This document shows positions 7,202 through 16,233 of a stretch of DNA of 29,101 bases, in pieces (the first letter of the stretch is position 1; each line of letters begins with the position of its first letter). Position numbers and translations under genes: made by a program. The DNA comes from Bacteroidales bacterium UBA3663 (GTDB lineage Bacteria; Bacteroidota; Bacteroidia; Bacteroidales; UBA3663), in contig DFJU01000148.1 of NCBI GenBank assembly GCA_002373755.1, positions 1-29,101 of the forward strand, given 5' to 3'. The notes under the pieces were generated by a model, which saw only the letters and a list, made by a program, of their open reading frames with translations, made no database searches and was not told the DNA's origin.

Positions 7202-10200
7202 TTACAGATTAATCTTCACACCAGCGCTGAAGTTGCGGCTCATCGGGAGCAGGCCACGGTCGATGCCTTGCAGCAGCACGTTGTTCGATGCCGAGAATTC
7301 GGGGTCGCTGCCGAGGTATTTGGTCAGAGTGAAGAGGTTCTGGACGCCGCCCCACACGGTGATGCCCTGCAAGTAGCGCGAATAGAAGTCCCATGTGTAG
7401 CTCAGGCGGATGTTCTTCAGACGTAGGTACGAGCCATCTTCAATCCAGCGGTCGCTGAAGCGGCTGTTGCCCATCGGGTCGCCGTATGCGATGCGCGGCA
7501 TGTCGGTCTGCTGGCCCTCGCTCGACCAGCGCGAACGCATGGCCGTGGTCTGGTTGTGGAAGCGTGAGCCGGCCTCGAGCAGCGAGCGCTGGTAGTTATA
7601 GACATCGTTGCCGAGTGAGTAGTTGAACACGACGTCGAGCGCGAGCTTGCGCCACTGGAGGTGCGACGTGATGTTGCCGTAGATGTCGGGGTTCGGATTG
7701 CCGATGACTACGCGGTCGGCATCGTTGATGATGTCGTTGCCGTCGTGGTCGATGAAGCGCATGTCGCCAGCCTCGAAGTACTGCTTCTCGCCGGTGCGGA
7801 GCACGATGCATTTGCCGTCTGCCGCAGCCTCGGCGCTGGTGCTATAGACGCCGTCGGTCTGGTAGCCGTAGAAGAGGCCCACCGGATGGCCCACCATGGT
7901 GGCGATGTTGCCGCCGTAGGCTTCGGTCAGGAAGTCGCCGCTCGGCAGTTCGGTCACCTCGTTCTTGTAGTGGCCCACACTGAGGCCGAGCTGCCACTGC
8001 CAGTCGCGCGTGTTGATTACCTTGCCCTGCACCTCGATGTCGAAGCCGGTGTTTTCAATCTTGCCCTTGTTGCTCCAGTTGCTGTCGAAGCCCACAAGGT
8101 AGTTGAGAGCCTGCTTCGAGAGCATGTCGGATGTCCAGCCCTTATAGGCATTGACGGCCAATGACACACGGTTGTCAACCAGATTGGCCTCGGCTCCCCA
8201 CGAGAGGCGCTTGGTGGTCTCCCACTTGAGCGATGTGTTGCCGATGCCGCCCAGTGCGATGCCGACAGCCGATTCATGGATCTTGACCGACTTGAAGTAG
8301 GTGCGCGATGCGTTGAGATCGACGTCGTCGTTGCCGGTCAGGTCCCATGCGGCATTGATGCGCAGGTAGTTGAGCCAGCGGTTGGCCGGCATCCAGTCCT
8401 CATTGGTCACGACCCACGATGCACCGACCGACGGGAAGACGCCCCATGCCACGTCGAACATCTTCAGGGCGTGGTCGGCATCCTTGCCGAAGCGGGTGTT
8501 GGCCTCAAGGCTCATTGCGGCGTCGATGAAGTATTTGTCCCACAGGCCGTAGTTGGCCGACGCGTAGTAGGTGAGCGAAGTCACCTTCTCGTTCACGCCG
8601 TCGCTCTTGCGGTAGGTCAGGTCCTTGTTGATGTCGGGGATGTTGTCGTTGCCCGAATTGTAGGCCGTCAACCCATTGCCCTGATAGGTGTTGACCGCGT
8701 AGCGGAAGCCGCCGTCGAGGTTGAGGCGGTGTCCCTGCTTGACGTACTGCCAGTTGAGGCGCAGGTCGTTGCACAGCAGGTACTGGCGCGAGCTTGCGCT
8801 CTGGAGCGTGTTGCGCAGCGGCTGGGTGACCTTTGGCAGTTCGTAGTATGGCACACCGAAGACGGGAACGTAGTTGCCCTCGTCGGTGTTGAAGAGCACG
8901 AAGCTGAAGTTGTCGCTCAACGTGAGGTTGTGGTCGAACTTTGCCGTTGGCGTGAGGCTCAGCGTGACCATTCGGGAGCCGAAACTGTTCTTGTTGCGGC
9001 CCTCGCCGTAGGTCAGGATGGCGGTCGGGTTGGCCAGACGGCCCTCGCCGGTGCGGTCGTAGAGCACACTGCTCAGGTAGTTGTCGGCATCGGCCAGATA
9101 GTCGGAGAGCACGCCGCGTGTGTCGTACTGGTAGGGCGACAGGAACGGGCTCTTGATGAGGCCGAGGAAGCCGGGCGCGGTGATGACGGCGTTGTCGATG
9201 TCGTCGGGAGCACCGTCGTTGCGCATGTTGCGGTTCACGTCGCTGTAGCTGGCATCGAGGCGGACATTCATCCACGAAGCGAGCTTGAGGTCGCTGTTGA
9301 TGCGCAGGTTGAAGCGCGACATGTCGTTCTTCTTCAGCGTGGCCTCGCTCTTGATGTAGCCGAGCGAGATGTTGTAGTCGGCCGCATCGTCGCCGCCCTG
9401 CACGTTGATGCTGTAGCGCTGGGCGAAGGCTTCGTCATAGACCTCCTTCTTCCAGTCGGTGTTGTTATGATAGACTTTGTAGTAGTAGTAGTTGGGGTCT
9501 TCGCGCAGGAAGACGAATTCGTTGGCCTCGACGCCGGTCGTTCCGAGCAGTTCGGAGGCATAGGTGCGGTATTCCGACGCGTTCATCATGTCGGGCAACG
9601 TCGGCACCTGCTCGAACGCACCAGAGATGTTGACGTCGATCCGCGTGTCGTAGCTGTGGCTGCGCTTGGTCTCGATGAGGATGACGCCGTTGGCACCCTT
9701 TGCGCCGTAGATGGCGGTTCCGTTGCGCAGCACCTTGACCGATGCGATGTCATCGACCGAGATGTTGGCCAGCAGGTTGTTGTAGAATCCGTCGTGCTTG
9801 GCTTCGCGGCCATACTGCATGTCGAGGATGATGCCATCGACCACGACAAGCGGCTGCGTGTTGACGTGCAGCGAGTTGATGCCGTTGATCAGCGTGAAGG
9901 CGCCCATGCCCGGCACACCGCCACGGGTCACGGTGCGGAGCTGGCCGCTCAGCGTCGATGCGATCTGGTTGTCGGCCGATGCGTCGGTCGTGAGGTCGCT
10001 GACGTTGGCCGTGAGCGATGTCTGTGCGGAGTTGGACAGGCCTACCTTGTCGGTGAACGTGGCCGGATAGAGTGCGGCATCGACGTCGGTCTGGCGGCCT
10101 GAGAGCGGAATCTGCTGTGCGTTGTAGCCCGCACGGACTATGCGGAGGCTCTTGACGTGGTCGGGCAGCACGATGACGTACTGGCCGGTCGAGTCGGTCA

Positions 10201-10360
10201 TGGAGGCTATCTTCTTGTCCGAGAAGGCCTGGACATAGACACCGGCAAGCGGCTGCTGCGTGTGTGCGTCGCGGATGGTGCCCTGCACTGTGGTGTCGGC
10301 CAATGCCGTGGTGGCCATCAGCGCAGAAATGCCTAATATGAATGAGTTTTTCATTGTCAT
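7202..10360 (-). CDS. SusC/RagA-family TonB-dependent outer-membrane transporter (second SusC)
   Basis: This 1052-residue protein has a signal peptide (1-21, ending ALA|D), a carboxypeptidase-regulatory-like beta-domain (about 24-98), a plug domain with QPLVVVDGI (169-177) and AIYGAKGANGVILIETK, then a long beta-barrel. SusC proteins import oligosaccharides with SusD using TonB energy. Two oddities: I see no DEVVV-type TonB box between the N-terminal domain and the plug, where the sequence is PATFTDKVGLSNSAQ, and the chain ends in NL rather than the usual terminal aromatic residue. The start could be Met1 or Met3, two codons apart. It follows the 593-residue FAS1 lipoprotein gene after only 24 bp, so translation is probably coupled, and precedes SusD. 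Confidence 0.93.
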   Translation of the reverse strand: MTMKNSFILGISALMATTALADTTVQGTIRDAHTQQPLAGVYVQAFSDKKIASMTDSTGQYVIVLPDHVKSLRIVRAGYNAQQIPLSGRQTDVDAALYPATFTDKVGLSNSAQTSLTANVSDLTTDASADNQIASTLSGQLRTVTRGGVPGMGAFTLINGINSLHVNTQPLVVVDGIILDMQYGREAKHDGFYNNLLANISVDDIASVKVLRNGTAIYGAKGANGVILIETKRSHSYDTRIDVNISGAFEQVPTLPDMMNASEYRTYASELLGTTGVEANEFVFLREDPNYYYYKVYHNNTDWKKEVYDEAFAQRYSINVQGGDDAADYNISLGYIKSEATLKKNDMSRFNLRINSDLKLASWMNVRLDASYSDVNRNMRNDGAPDDIDNAVITAPGFLGLIKSPFLSPYQYDTRGVLSDYLADADNYLSSVLYDRTGEGRLANPTAILTYGEGRNKNSFGSRMVTLSLTPTAKFDHNLTLSDNFSFVLFNTDEGNYVPVFGVPYYELPKVTQPLRNTLQSASSRQYLLCNDLRLNWQYVKQGHRLNLDGGFRYAVNTYQGNGLTAYNSGNDNIPDINKDLTYRKSDGVNEKVTSLTYYASANYGLWDKYFIDAAMSLEANTRFGKDADHALKMFDVAWGVFPSVGASWVVTNEDWMPANRWLNYLRINAAWDLTGNDDVDLNASRTYFKSVKIHESAVGIALGGIGNTSLKWETTKRLSWGAEANLVDNRVSLAVNAYKGWTSDMLSKQALNYLVGFDSNWSNKGKIENTGFDIEVQGKVINTRDWQWQLGLSVGHYKNEVTELPSGDFLTEAYGGNIATMVGHPVGLFYGYQTDGVYSTSAEAAADGKCIVLRTGEKQYFEAGDMRFIDHDGNDIINDADRVVIGNPNPDIYGNITSHLQWRKLALDVVFNYSLGNDVYNYQRSLLEAGSRFHNQTTAMRSRWSSEGQQTDMPRIAYGDPMGNSRFSDRWIEDGSYLRLKNIRLSYTWDFYSRYLQGITVWGGVQNLFTLTKYLGSDPEFSASNNVLLQGIDRGLLPMSRNFSAGVKINL

Positions 10361-10384
10361 AACTAATTGCGGTTGTCGAAATTA

Positions 10385-12166
10385 TTAGTTGCCGGCCTCG
10401 GTGTCGGTGTGAGGTTTGAAGACGATGCGGTCAACGAACCAGACGCCCCAATACTTGTTGGTCTCCTGATTGGTGATGGCGTTGATGATCTTGACTCGCG
10501 TAGTGGGCTGCGACAGCGCGTAGCTGCACGTCGGGAAGGTCATGGTGCAGAGCTTCACCGAATCGACCGACAACGGGTCGTTGATGAAGGCGCGCGTGTT
10601 GGCGTTGGTCGGGTTGACGTTGCAGTCGAACAGGTATGGGTCGCTCGACGAGCCTTTCACGTAGTAGGCATCGCTCTCGGGGTCGATCTTGTAGTGCGTC
10701 TTGCAATCGACGGTGTGCGACTTGCCGTCCAGACCCTGATAGGTGATTTCGGCCTTGAACTTGGCCGGACGCAGGTTACGCTTGCCGGCCGTGGTGCTGT
10801 CGTCGAAAGGCAGCGTCGGGTTGACGTCGCGCGGCAGGAAGACGACATAGACATCGTAGGTACCCGACTTCACGCCGCCAATCTCGCACTCGAAGAAGTA
10901 GGGGTCGGTCTGAGTCTGCGGAGTGAAGGTCATGTAGTTGTAGGTCACGCGGCTGTCGTTGGTCGGCACGATTTCGGCTGTCAGCTTCTTGGTCTTGACG
11001 CCCTCCTCGTAGGTTGTCAGACAGCCCTCGATGTCGTTGATGAGCGGATAGAAGTAGAGGTGCTCTTTGTAGAACGGCCACTTGTCGAGCTTGTAGATCC
11101 AGCCGTTGGAGCACTGCTGCGAGCCGCTCCATGTGCCGGGGTGGAACAGGCCGCCCTCGTCGAACACGTCGTAGTAAACGTGGTGCAGGAAGAGCTCTTC
11201 GGTCTCGTAGGGCGAATACACCCACGGTGTGCTGGCGAAATAGCGGCTTGGATTGTGCTGATCCTTGGGGTTGTAGAAGAGGTCCTGCATCAGGGCGTAG
11301 TGGGAATAAAGCTCGTGGAGCGAGTCTGGCTTATCGACACCAACGTAGTTGAAGTAGGTCTCGGCCTCGGCATAGAGCGAATCCCAGAGCTCCTTCTCGG
11401 GAATCAGTGCCCAATAGGTCGAGTCTTCGCCGTTGAGCACACCAAAACTGTAGGTGCCGAGCAGGGGGTTGGTCGAATAGAACACCGAGTCGATATAGAC
11501 CGTCTTGCCATCGACGACACCCTTGGCGAGCGATGCTGCCTCGTCGAGCTTGTCAACCTGATAGCTGCGCAGGAAGCGGCCGATGTGCTCATATTCGGGC
11601 AGGCCGACCAGAGCCTCATAGATGTTGTGGTAGTAGGGCGACTGCTGCTTCAGGATGTGCATCACGCCGTTGCGGGCTGCGACGTTCGTCTCGACGAAGC
11701 CGATGCCGTTGAACGATGCGGCATTCTGCGTGATGGTCTTGCCGTTGAACATGTAGATGGCCTCGTCGTCGGCCTTGACCGAATGGGCGAAGCGCGCTAC
11801 GTGGTTTTTCACAAAGTGAAGCTCGACGAGCGAGTCGCCCGTGGTGGTCTGGCACATCTGGATGAGCGAGTCGCGGTTGAAGGTGCCGTTGACGGGTGCC
11901 CACACGGTGAAGAACTGGTCGTTGCCGAGCAGGGTGGCATAGGTCACGTCGGTCTGGCGGCAGTTGGAGAAGACCTTTGTCTTGTCGAGCACGTCGCAGA
12001 AGTCTGACAACTCCGGACGCGAGCGCAGCACGTCGTAGAGGCTGGCGGTACCCATCGGAGCGTCGGCCTTCTGTCCGTAGTGGTCGTCCCAGTCGTCCTG
12101 ACAGCCGGTCAGGCAAGCGGTTGCCGTGGCGGCTGCAATGAGCGCAAGTTTTATTTTGTTGTTCAT
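10385..12166 (-). CDS. FAS1 (fasciclin) domain surface lipoprotein with C-terminal beta-sandwich
   Basis: This 593-residue lipoprotein has its lipobox cysteine at 22 (LTGC), followed by Q-D-D. Residues about 40-178 form a FAS1-like domain: an H1-like box FFTVWAPVNGTF (85-96) and an H2-like box RNGVMHILKQ (165-174). A second FAS1-like segment appears to start near 178 with NIYEALVGLPEYEHIGRFL. From about 410 on the sequence looks like a beta-sandwich (YDVYVVFLPRD, ending YWGVWFVDRIVFKP), resembling carbohydrate-binding modules. FAS1 domains are adhesion or ligand-binding folds in other systems. Here the position, tightly upstream of SusC (24 bp), suggests a surface glycan-binding or transporter-associated role; this is inference. 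It shares architecture with the 664-residue protein next to it but is clearly divergent. Confidence 0.82.
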   Translation of the reverse strand: MNNKIKLALIAAATATACLTGCQDDWDDHYGQKADAPMGTASLYDVLRSRPELSDFCDVLDKTKVFSNCRQTDVTYATLLGNDQFFTVWAPVNGTFNRDSLIQMCQTTTGDSLVELHFVKNHVARFAHSVKADDEAIYMFNGKTITQNAASFNGIGFVETNVAARNGVMHILKQQSPYYHNIYEALVGLPEYEHIGRFLRSYQVDKLDEAASLAKGVVDGKTVYIDSVFYSTNPLLGTYSFGVLNGEDSTYWALIPEKELWDSLYAEAETYFNYVGVDKPDSLHELYSHYALMQDLFYNPKDQHNPSRYFASTPWVYSPYETEELFLHHVYYDVFDEGGLFHPGTWSGSQQCSNGWIYKLDKWPFYKEHLYFYPLINDIEGCLTTYEEGVKTKKLTAEIVPTNDSRVTYNYMTFTPQTQTDPYFFECEIGGVKSGTYDVYVVFLPRDVNPTLPFDDSTTAGKRNLRPAKFKAEITYQGLDGKSHTVDCKTHYKIDPESDAYYVKGSSSDPYLFDCNVNPTNANTRAFINDPLSVDSVKLCTMTFPTCSYALSQPTTRVKIINAITNQETNKYWGVWFVDRIVFKPHTDTEAGN

Positions 12167-12170
12167 AATT

Positions 12171-12310
12171 TTAGGTTGTGAGATTTTGAGGTTATGAGGT
12201 TTTGAGGTTCCCTTGCTAAGGTTTTGAGGGTGTTTTGCTGAGGTATTCAGGTCTTGAGGTATATAACCTTATAACCTCACAACCTTAAAACCTCATAACC
12301 TTAGCCAAGC
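12171..12310. repeat. Inverted octamer-repeat array between the two FAS1 genes (element 2)
   Basis: The direct arm (12171-12231) holds GAGGTTAT/GAGGTTTT units and the inverted arm (12262-12310) holds ACCTTATA/ACCTCACA units. A 22-nt stretch of the direct arm matches the reverse complement of the inverted arm at 20 of 22 positions. The centre (12232-12269) resembles the centre of element 1 at 7079-7200, so the two are copies of one family. It fills most of the 154-bp junction. Confidence 0.75.
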
Positions 12311-12320
12311 CCTTTTATGT

Positions 12321-14315
12321 TCAATATCTGTCTTCAGCCACGACACCGTTATAGACGCTCTTTGGCACGATTTCGATATAGTCGAGCGACATTTCGGCAT
12401 TGTTGTCGAGCACCTGGCGCAGGCGGATGTAGTAGTCGTGGCCCTCCTCAAAATACTTGGTGGTGAGGATGCGGCGCAGGCACTGCTTGTAGCCGTTGTT
12501 GCGCATGGTGGTCTCGCCGTGCGGGTGGGTGTACGAACCCGGACCCTTCATGTAGCCCTGGTTGCGCATAGCCTTGTCGTTGGCCTCGATGGCCTCTTCG
12601 TCGCCAAGGTCGGCATCGAACTCCCAGCCGTAGGCATCGCCGAACTTACGGAGGTCAACTGGGATGCCGCACGGGATGTCGCCCGTCAGGTTGTCGTCGA
12701 AGTAGATCTGCACGACGGTACGCTCGCTGCCGGCCTGATAGCCGAGGCGCACCTCGTAGGTCTGCCCCGATGGCACTGGCGGCAGCTTGAACTTGATGTC
12801 GAAGTTGTCGAGGCAGGCGCACATGTCGTCTTCGTATGAATTGCACCAGAAGCGCTCGTGCACGCCGTAGAAGGTGTCTTCGCCGAAGATGAAGTTCTTG
12901 GTGAAGCCAGGCTTGAAGCCCATCATGAGGTATTCGGAGCCCTTCGACTTGTCGTCGGAGTTGCGGATGATGTTGCGTGCGCCGGCATTCATGAAGTCGG
13001 GCGACAGCGTGGTGGCGTCGATGCGCATACGGGTGTTGAGAATCTTGCCGATAGTCACGTCGAGGTCATACTGCACGAGGCGGTCAACGTAGTAATAGAC
13101 GCCGTTACGCGAGTCGCTGTAGTCGCTGTAGAGGGCGTTCGACTCGGATGGCGTGAGGATGCGCGCGCCCACCTGGTCGGAACTGACCTTCTGGCCGACG
13201 CCGTTGCGGTTCACATATTTCTGGCCGACGGCATCGCTCACCTTCAGGATGGTGTAGGGAGCCATCGTCTCGTAGAACTCCATGATGTCCTGCTTGTCGG
13301 TGAGGAACTGCGAGCGCACCGAGCCGTCGAATCCGGCCTCCGACACGGTCAGCTCCGAATAGGACGACCAGCGGTCCAGGATGTGGTAGGCGACCCAGCG
13401 GTTGAGCGGGTTCTTGCGGTTGGACCAGTCGTTGTCATACAGGCCGGCATCCTGCGGATAGGTGCGGTCATAGACCTCCTTGGCATGGCGCTTGAGGTCG
13501 TCGAGGCTATTGATGCCGTACTTGTTGTAGATCGAGTCGGGCTCGGCGAAGATGGAGTATTTGAACTCGCGCTTGGCCGGGAAGCGGTAATAGACGTTGT
13601 GGTTGCCGAAGTACTTGGTGTGCTTCTTGTCGGCCACGGTCGAGTCGGGGTCGATGACGTAGTCCTCGTCTTCGATGCGGCTGTCGATGGTGTCGGCCAG
13701 ACCGGTGAGGCGCAAGGCGGCACCGAAGATGGTGAGGTTCGGGTCATTGCACACAAGCTCGCCCAACAGGACGGACGACGAGGTGATGACCTGGTTGACT
13801 ACGTGCATTACGCCGTTCTCGACCGAGTCGTCGCGCACGATCATCTCCGACGAGTTGATGTGGTACTTCACTTCGCCGGCCACGGTGTCGCAGGTGAGGG
13901 TGAGGTAGCGGTTGTTCATGTTGGTGGTAGGCAGCGAGCCGTCGCCGAGGTCGGTGGTGAAGTAGGCCACCTTGAGCAGGTGCATCCACGCCAAGGTGTC
14001 GCACTCGGCATCGGTCAGGTCGTCAACGCTGGCCTTGTCGCGCTTGGCGAGGTAGTCGTTGATGGCATCGTTGGTCGGTGCGAAGCAGGTGAATGTGCCG
14101 TAGGTCGAGAGCAGGTCCCACAGTTCGGCACGCTGCAGCACATCGACGAATTCGGTGAACCGCTGAGCCGTGTCGTTCTGCAGATAGTCCGTAACCATCT
14201 CACCGGTGAAGGTGTAGTAGGCATCCTGCGGAATCGAGTCGTCGATGCACGATGTGACCGTCCATGCCGAACTCAGTCCGAGCAGTGCGCACAATGTATA
14301 GAATATCTTTTTCAT
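12321..14315 (-). CDS. FAS1 (fasciclin) tandem-domain surface lipoprotein with C-terminal beta-sandwich
   Basis: This 664-residue lipoprotein has a lipobox cysteine at 23 (VTSC), followed by I-D-D. The first FAS1 domain (about 40-178) has a classical H1 box GTFTCFAPTNDAINDYL (73-89) and H2 box ENGVMHVVNQVI (166-177). A second FAS1 domain starts near 190 with NLTIFGAALRLTGLADTI and ends with NGVYYYVDRLVQYD. The remainder, to YFEEGHDYYIRLRQVLDNN and LDYIEIVP at the end, looks like a galactose-binding or jelly-roll domain. It starts 16 bp after the SusD stop, so it is in the same transcript and probably translationally coupled. The likely place is the outer surface; a glycan-binding role alongside SusCD is inference. 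Confidence 0.87.
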   Translation of the reverse strand: MKKIFYTLCALLGLSSAWTVTSCIDDSIPQDAYYTFTGEMVTDYLQNDTAQRFTEFVDVLQRAELWDLLSTYGTFTCFAPTNDAINDYLAKRDKASVDDLTDAECDTLAWMHLLKVAYFTTDLGDGSLPTTNMNNRYLTLTCDTVAGEVKYHINSSEMIVRDDSVENGVMHVVNQVITSSSVLLGELVCNDPNLTIFGAALRLTGLADTIDSRIEDEDYVIDPDSTVADKKHTKYFGNHNVYYRFPAKREFKYSIFAEPDSIYNKYGINSLDDLKRHAKEVYDRTYPQDAGLYDNDWSNRKNPLNRWVAYHILDRWSSYSELTVSEAGFDGSVRSQFLTDKQDIMEFYETMAPYTILKVSDAVGQKYVNRNGVGQKVSSDQVGARILTPSESNALYSDYSDSRNGVYYYVDRLVQYDLDVTIGKILNTRMRIDATTLSPDFMNAGARNIIRNSDDKSKGSEYLMMGFKPGFTKNFIFGEDTFYGVHERFWCNSYEDDMCACLDNFDIKFKLPPVPSGQTYEVRLGYQAGSERTVVQIYFDDNLTGDIPCGIPVDLRKFGDAYGWEFDADLGDEEAIEANDKAMRNQGYMKGPGSYTHPHGETTMRNNGYKQCLRRILTTKYFEEGHDYYIRLRQVLDNNAEMSLDYIEIVPKSVYNGVVAEDRY

Positions 14316-14331
14316 AGTCGTAAGGATGATT

Positions 14332-16077
14332 TTATTTCTTTGAAGTCTCGGTGGTGACGTAGGCCGGATTCTGTTTGATGTTGTCCGGGTTCATGTCAAT
14401 CTCGCGCTCGGCGTAAGGCCAGAACAGGGCGTTCTGCGACTGCAACTGGACGCGGATTCGGTTGGCATTCTTCTGCTGCTTCGGCAGGACGGTGTTGATG
14501 AGGTCCTGGTTGTTGCCGTCGTGCAGTGCGTAGCGCACAAGGTCGTACCAGCGCTTGCCCTCGAACATCAGCTCGCGGTGACGTTCGTCGCGCACCAGCT
14601 GTCGCATTGAAGCCTGGTCGGAATATTTGTCGGCCGCAAGGCAGTTGCTGTTGCCCTCGGTGAGGTCGTTGGCGCGGTTGTAGATGGCCGACACGATTTC
14701 AAATGCCTCTTTCAGGTTATCCTCGCCGCCCAGCTCGACCAGAGCCTCGGCGCGGAGCAGCATGATGTCCGGCAGGCGGTAGATCGGCCAGTTCAGGTTG
14801 CCCTTGGTCGAATACTCGTTCACATAGACCGTCACCTTCGGCGTGTTTCCGGCCTGCGTGGGCAGGGTAAACTCGAATCCACCATATTGGAACTTGTGGA
14901 TTTCGATGCCGCTCTCGGGCACGGGCACCGGGAAGTACTCGCAGAAGCGGCAGTCGGTGTATTTGAAGTACTTGTTGGCGTCGGTGAAGGCGCTGGTGAC
15001 CAGATCGGGATTCACGTTGCAGAGCGCACGCTTGTTGGCATCCTGCCAGCTGTAGATGAACGTAGCGGTAATCGGGTTCTCCTTGCTCTGGTTGTGGTCG
15101 TAAAGTTCGAAGACCGACTCGAGCGAGTTGCCGGCACCAAAGTTCATATAGTAGGCATTGCCGCAGATGTTGCTGCCCACCTCCGACTCGTTGTAGAGCG
15201 GATATTTGTCGTTGTGCAGCTTGACATCGGTGACGAGCGACGGATATTCCTCCTTCGTCTCGCGGTAGAGGTTGGCCTTGAAGTCGATGACCTTCTGCGC
15301 ATAGTCGGCGCAGGCCTGGTATTCGCCCAGCCAGAGGTTGATGTCGGCCAAAAGCGCGTAGAACGAGCAGAGGGTGACGCGGCTCGTGTTGTAAGGGTTG
15401 TCGGCGCGGGTGTATCTGCCTGACATTGGCGGATAGTATCGCATGGCATCGCCCTGCACGGCCTCGAGGTCGGTGACGAGCTGGCGCAGCAGCGGCGTGA
15501 ACTCGGTGAGCGGGATGCGGTAGTCATTGTCGATGTCGTCGTCGGTGAGCGACGGCTTGGTCACGTAGGGCACGTCGCGGAAGGTGCGCGCGAGGTAGAA
15601 GTAGCACAGCGAACGGATCCAGACGGCCTCGGCAATGTTGGCACGGAGGTCCGACTCGCCGTAGTTCGGGTCGCGCTCGGCCACCTTCGGGGCGAACTCG
15701 ATGACGGTGTTGCAGCGGTTGATGACCTGATAGAAGGCCGTCCACGTGACGTTGGGGTTGGTTTCGAGGATGTTCTCTTCGATGATCTGCTGTATGTTGA
15801 TGTCGTTGGCGCTCTTGGCATAGACCACGTTGTCCGAACGGAGCTCGCCCCAGATGAACAGTCGCTTCATGAAGTTTTCATCCAACATGCCCGAGTAGCA
15901 GGAGTTGACCACGCTCTCGACGTCGGACTTGTCCTCCCAATAGTTCTCGAACACGATCTCGCCCATCGGCTTCTGGTCGAGGAAGTCGTCGCACGCGCTG
16001 AAGGCTACGGCCGATGCCCCAACCGGAAGTGCCGCGCCAAGCAGCCACTTGCCTATGTTTTTCGAAATATTATTCAT
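14332..16077 (-). CDS. SusD/RagB-family glycan-binding outer-membrane lipoprotein (first SusD)
   Basis: This 581-residue protein has a lipobox cysteine at 29 (AFSAC) followed by DDFLDQKP, a start very typical of SusD proteins. Further SusD features are AVWIRSLCYFYLARTFRDVP in the helical core, ERHRELMFEGKRWYDLVRY (about 498-516), and the C-terminal FWPYAEREIDMNPDNIKQNP. It would cap the SusC barrel encoded just upstream and bind oligosaccharide at the surface. It lies 156 bp after SusC, with a repeat array in the gap, and 16 bp before the 664-residue FAS1 gene. Substrate specificity cannot be read from the sequence. Confidence 0.95.
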   Translation of the reverse strand: MNNISKNIGKWLLGAALPVGASAVAFSACDDFLDQKPMGEIVFENYWEDKSDVESVVNSCYSGMLDENFMKRLFIWGELRSDNVVYAKSANDINIQQIIEENILETNPNVTWTAFYQVINRCNTVIEFAPKVAERDPNYGESDLRANIAEAVWIRSLCYFYLARTFRDVPYVTKPSLTDDDIDNDYRIPLTEFTPLLRQLVTDLEAVQGDAMRYYPPMSGRYTRADNPYNTSRVTLCSFYALLADINLWLGEYQACADYAQKVIDFKANLYRETKEEYPSLVTDVKLHNDKYPLYNESEVGSNICGNAYYMNFGAGNSLESVFELYDHNQSKENPITATFIYSWQDANKRALCNVNPDLVTSAFTDANKYFKYTDCRFCEYFPVPVPESGIEIHKFQYGGFEFTLPTQAGNTPKVTVYVNEYSTKGNLNWPIYRLPDIMLLRAEALVELGGEDNLKEAFEIVSAIYNRANDLTEGNSNCLAADKYSDQASMRQLVRDERHRELMFEGKRWYDLVRYALHDGNNQDLINTVLPKQQKNANRIRVQLQSQNALFWPYAEREIDMNPDNIKQNPAYVTTETSKK

Positions 16078-16093
16078 AGATATGGATTTTTTT

Positions 16094-16227
16094 TAGGAGT
16101 TAATGGGAGTTAACAGAAGTTATCATTCGCATTTGCTCATTTGGTAGTTAACGGACATTTGTTTGGGTAGCCGGAACTGACGTCCGTTAACTCCCTACTA
16201 ACTCCCGTTACCTCCATTTAACTCCCT
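16094..16227. repeat. Inverted GGAGTTAA-type repeat array in the SusC-SusD junction (element 3)
   Basis: Direct units GGAGTTAAT, GGAGTTAAC and GAAGTTA (16094-16122) and AGTTAACGGAC (16146-16156) are followed by inverted units, including GTCCGTTAACT (16182-16192, an exact 11-nt reverse complement), ACTCCC, ACCTCC and AACTCCC (to 16227). The unit differs from elements 1 and 2, but the plan (direct arm, spacer, inverted arm) and the position are the same. Confidence 0.75.
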
Positions 16228-16233
16228 ACATTG

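Noticed and set aside
8276..10102. Long open frame on the plus strand opposite the second SusC gene
   Set aside because: Same reasoning: antisense shadow with V/D/A-rich translation and no recognisable domain.
7079..16227. Repeat arrays considered as CRISPR
   Set aside because: Units are only 8-10 nt with no unique spacers, run in both orientations, and no cas genes are present.
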